7,869 bases of DNA from Pseudomonadota bacterium (GTDB taxonomy: Bacteria; Pseudomonadota; Gammaproteobacteria; JAKAQQ01). A program made the position numbers and the translations under genes. The notes below the pieces were generated by a model. The model ran no database searches. It saw only the letters and a list, made by a program, of their open reading frames with translations, and had not been told where the DNA came from. How positions within the stretch are numbered: position 1 is the stretch's first letter; each line of letters opens with the position of its first letter. The stretch lies in NCBI GenBank assembly GCA_021828425.1, contig JAKARN010000060.1, forward strand, positions 1-7,869, written 5' to 3'. Shown here piece after piece: positions 6,958 through 7,869 of the stretch.

Positions 6958-7262
6958 CGAGTTCCTTCAAACCCATGATTCACCACATGCATTGAAATCG
7001 GTCGACTCCCCGACTCGTGGCGTCCGGTGTATGGCTTATCGTTTAAGGGCCAAGCAATGATCTGAACCGGCAACCCGTGACCGAGTGCTGCTTTTCGCAA
7101 ATATTTCATATAGATCTCAAACGCCCCATGGTCAATTCAAGAGAAAAAAACTCAGCCATCACTTGCAGGCCTCCGGAGATTTCTGACTCAAGGAGTTTGC
7201 GCGATCTGTCGCCGTTTCTGCTCGTGATATGTTGGAGGCTATGGAGTGGGGCTGCGGAATGC
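6958..7262. other. 305-bp spacer between convergent transcription units, no gene seen
   Basis: Lies between the end of the hyfB-like gene and the 3' end of the tRNA. It contains no reading frame with family-like sequence. It is visibly less GC-rich than the flanking genes, especially about 7095-7160 (CAAATATTTCATATAG and a run of seven A at 7144-7150). Only very short inverted repeats are present (GTCG/CGAC around 7000-7013; GCGA-TCTG-TCGC at 7200-7211), none with a following T-run on either strand that would make a good intrinsic terminator. Both units must end here, perhaps Rho-dependently. Confidence 0.5.
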
Positions 7263-7336
7263 TGGGCCCAGCAGGACTCGAACCTGCGACCAATCGATTA
7301 TGAGTCGACTGCTCTAACCAGCTGAGCTATAGGCCC
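7263..7336 (-). tRNA. tRNA with CAU anticodon, probably tRNA-Ile2 (lysidine-modified)
   Basis: A complete 74-nt cloverleaf on the - strand: acceptor GGGCCTA/TGGGCCC, D-arm GCTC-AGCTGGTTA-GAGC, anticodon stem GTCGA/TCGAT with loop CTCATAA, variable TGGTC, T-arm GCAGG-TTCGAGT-CCTGC, discriminator A. CCA is not encoded. The CAU anticodon could mean initiator Met, elongator Met or Ile2. The C4-G69 and C5-G68 pairs are the pairs recognised by TilS in E. coli tRNA-Ile2, and the anticodon arm plus variable region (GAGCAG-CGACTCATAATCG-TTGGTCGC pattern) match E. coli ileX closely, while elongator Met differs. The initiator is excluded by the paired 1-72 end and the lack of three G-C pairs at the base of the anticodon stem. 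I therefore read it as tRNA-Ile(CAU), which decodes AUA once TilS converts C34 to lysidine. It starts 25 bases after the hemH stop and may be co-transcribed with hemH. Confidence 0.93.
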
Positions 7337-7358
7337 ATCGACGCAGTTGCCTCCCGCT

Positions 7359-7364
7359 ATTCTA
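7359..7364 (-). promoter_or_regulatory. Possible -10 element for the tRNA
   Basis: On the - strand TAGAAT (5 of 6 matches to TATAAT) overlaps the hemH stop codon and lies 22 bases before the tRNA 5' end. It is followed by a GC-rich stretch (AGCGGG), as in stringently controlled tRNA promoters. No recognisable -35 box is seen at the right distance, so this is weak; read-through from hemH is the alternative. Confidence 0.25.
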
Positions 7365-7869
7365 AGTGGTAGACGGGGTTGGTGGTTGGGTAGCCAGCTC
7401 CCGTTCGATCAGGACAGCCAAGGCTTCTATCTGCCCGGGGCCCGCATTGAGTGCCGGCAGGTAACGGAAAATATCTCCTCCGGCTTCATGGAATGCTTGT
7501 GCATTTTCAACGGCGATCTCCTCGAGCGTTTCGAGGCAATCGCAGGCGAAGCCCGGGCAGACGATATCCAGATTCCGGATCCCGGTCCTGGCCAGTTCGC
7601 GCACGCGATCCAGGGTATATGGGGAAAGCCACCGGGCCGGTCCGAAACGCGACTGGAAGGAAACCCCCCACCGGGTGGAGTCGAGGGCGAGACGTGTCCT
7701 TACTGCCTCTGCAGTGGCGAGGCACTGGTGGTAGTAGGGATCTCCCCGGGCCACGCTTTCCTGGGGGAGGCCGTGGAACGAGAACAGCAGGAAATCCGGT
7801 GCCCCGCCTTTCTGCCAGGTCTCCCGGATCGAGTGGGCAACGGCATCGAGATATCCGGCCTCCGCATGG
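7362..7869 (-). CDS. hemH: Ferrochelatase HemH, C-terminal half (gene runs off the window)
   Basis: The frame is open from the window edge (first full codon at 7868) to TAG at 7362-7364, giving 168 residues of a family of about 320-370. HemH inserts Fe2+ into protoporphyrin IX in the last step of heme synthesis. Seen: SFHGLPQ near base 7775, whose His is the catalytic metal-site residue of the family; ARGDPYYHQC; FQSRFGPARWLSPYT; and CPGFACDCLETLEEI, with the conserved active-site Glu region; then IPALN-like YLPALNAG. The in-frame GTG at 7754 is not a start, because the SFHGLP motif lies upstream of it. The sequence resembles proteobacterial ferrochelatases; the C-terminus (ELATQPPTPSTT) has no [2Fe-2S] cysteine cluster. 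It is convergent with the hyf-like operon and probably unrelated to it in function. Confidence 0.93.
   Translation of the reverse strand, partial: HAEAGYLDAVAHSIRETWQKGGAPDFLLFSFHGLPQESVARGDPYYHQCLATAEAVRTRLALDSTRWGVSFQSRFGPARWLSPYTLDRVRELARTGIRNLDIVCPGFACDCLETLEEIAVENAQAFHEAGGDIFRYLPALNAGPGQIEALAVLIERELATQPPTPSTT

Noticed and set aside
7141..7153. GAG-A7-CTC, read on the - strand as a T-run that could end tRNA/hemH transcription
   Set aside because: The sequence before the T-run forms only a 3-bp stem (GCC/GGC) with a long loop, too weak for an intrinsic terminator.
7077..7325. 82-residue + strand open frame ending AQQDSNLRPIDYESTALTS
   Set aside because: Its last third is the antisense of the tRNA gene; such peptides are a well-known false translation of tRNA genes, and the rest has no family-like sequence.
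1..7869. CRISPR array, insertion sequence, or direct repeats marking a mobile element
   Set aside because: No repeated units, transposase or integrase sequence, or duplicated tRNA 3' end was seen on reading both strands.

Overview
The window carries most of a hydrogenase-4/formate-hydrogenlyase type membrane complex operon on the + strand (1-6957). A 305-bp spacer with no recognisable gene follows (6958-7262). Then, on the - strand, come a tRNA with a CAU anticodon (7263-7336) and the 3' half of a ferrochelatase gene (7362-7869). The DNA is GC-rich, roughly 60% by eye. The ferrochelatase fragment resembles proteobacterial HemH. Hyf-like clusters occur in gammaproteobacteria, methanotrophs and Acidithiobacillus-like acidophiles. 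I therefore suggest a GC-rich proteobacterium, but I cannot fix the genus.

Operon layout: 3' half of a HyfC/NuoH-like membrane subunit (1-494); HyfE-like subunit (502-1191, GTG start); HyfF-like antiporter-type subunit (1196-2653); HyfG-like 'large subunit' with fused NuoC and NuoD domains (2653-4161); a fused HyfH-HyfI protein, meaning an eight-iron ferredoxin domain followed by a NuoB-like small subunit (4172-4975); and a second antiporter-type subunit, HyfB-like (4972-6957). The genes are separated by 10 bases or fewer or overlap (TGATG, ATGA), so they are almost certainly one transcript. The 5' end of the operon lies outside the window.

The main point of interest is that this does not look like a hydrogenase. 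In the large subunit the first Ni-Fe binding motif reads RVSGTDSVAH instead of RxCGxCxxxH. The second motif, at the extreme C-terminus, is absent: the protein ends ...FGLSIAGADR, which resembles the end of complex I NuoD. All four cysteines that bind the Ni-Fe centre are therefore missing, while the rest of the machinery is intact: ferredoxin clusters, proximal [4Fe-4S] cluster, NuoH-like subunit and two ion-pump-type subunits with their key Glu/Lys/His residues. That is the signature of the 'energy-converting hydrogenase related' (Ehr) group, whose reaction is unknown. The likely picture is electrons entering through the ferredoxin-like domain, passing to the NuoB-type cluster and on to an unidentified acceptor near the old active site, coupled to proton or sodium movement through HyfB and HyfF. 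No hydrogenase maturation gene, C-terminal protease, formate dehydrogenase or NADH module is visible in the window.

The tRNA and hemH run towards the operon (convergent), so the spacer is where both transcription units should end. I found no convincing terminator hairpin there.
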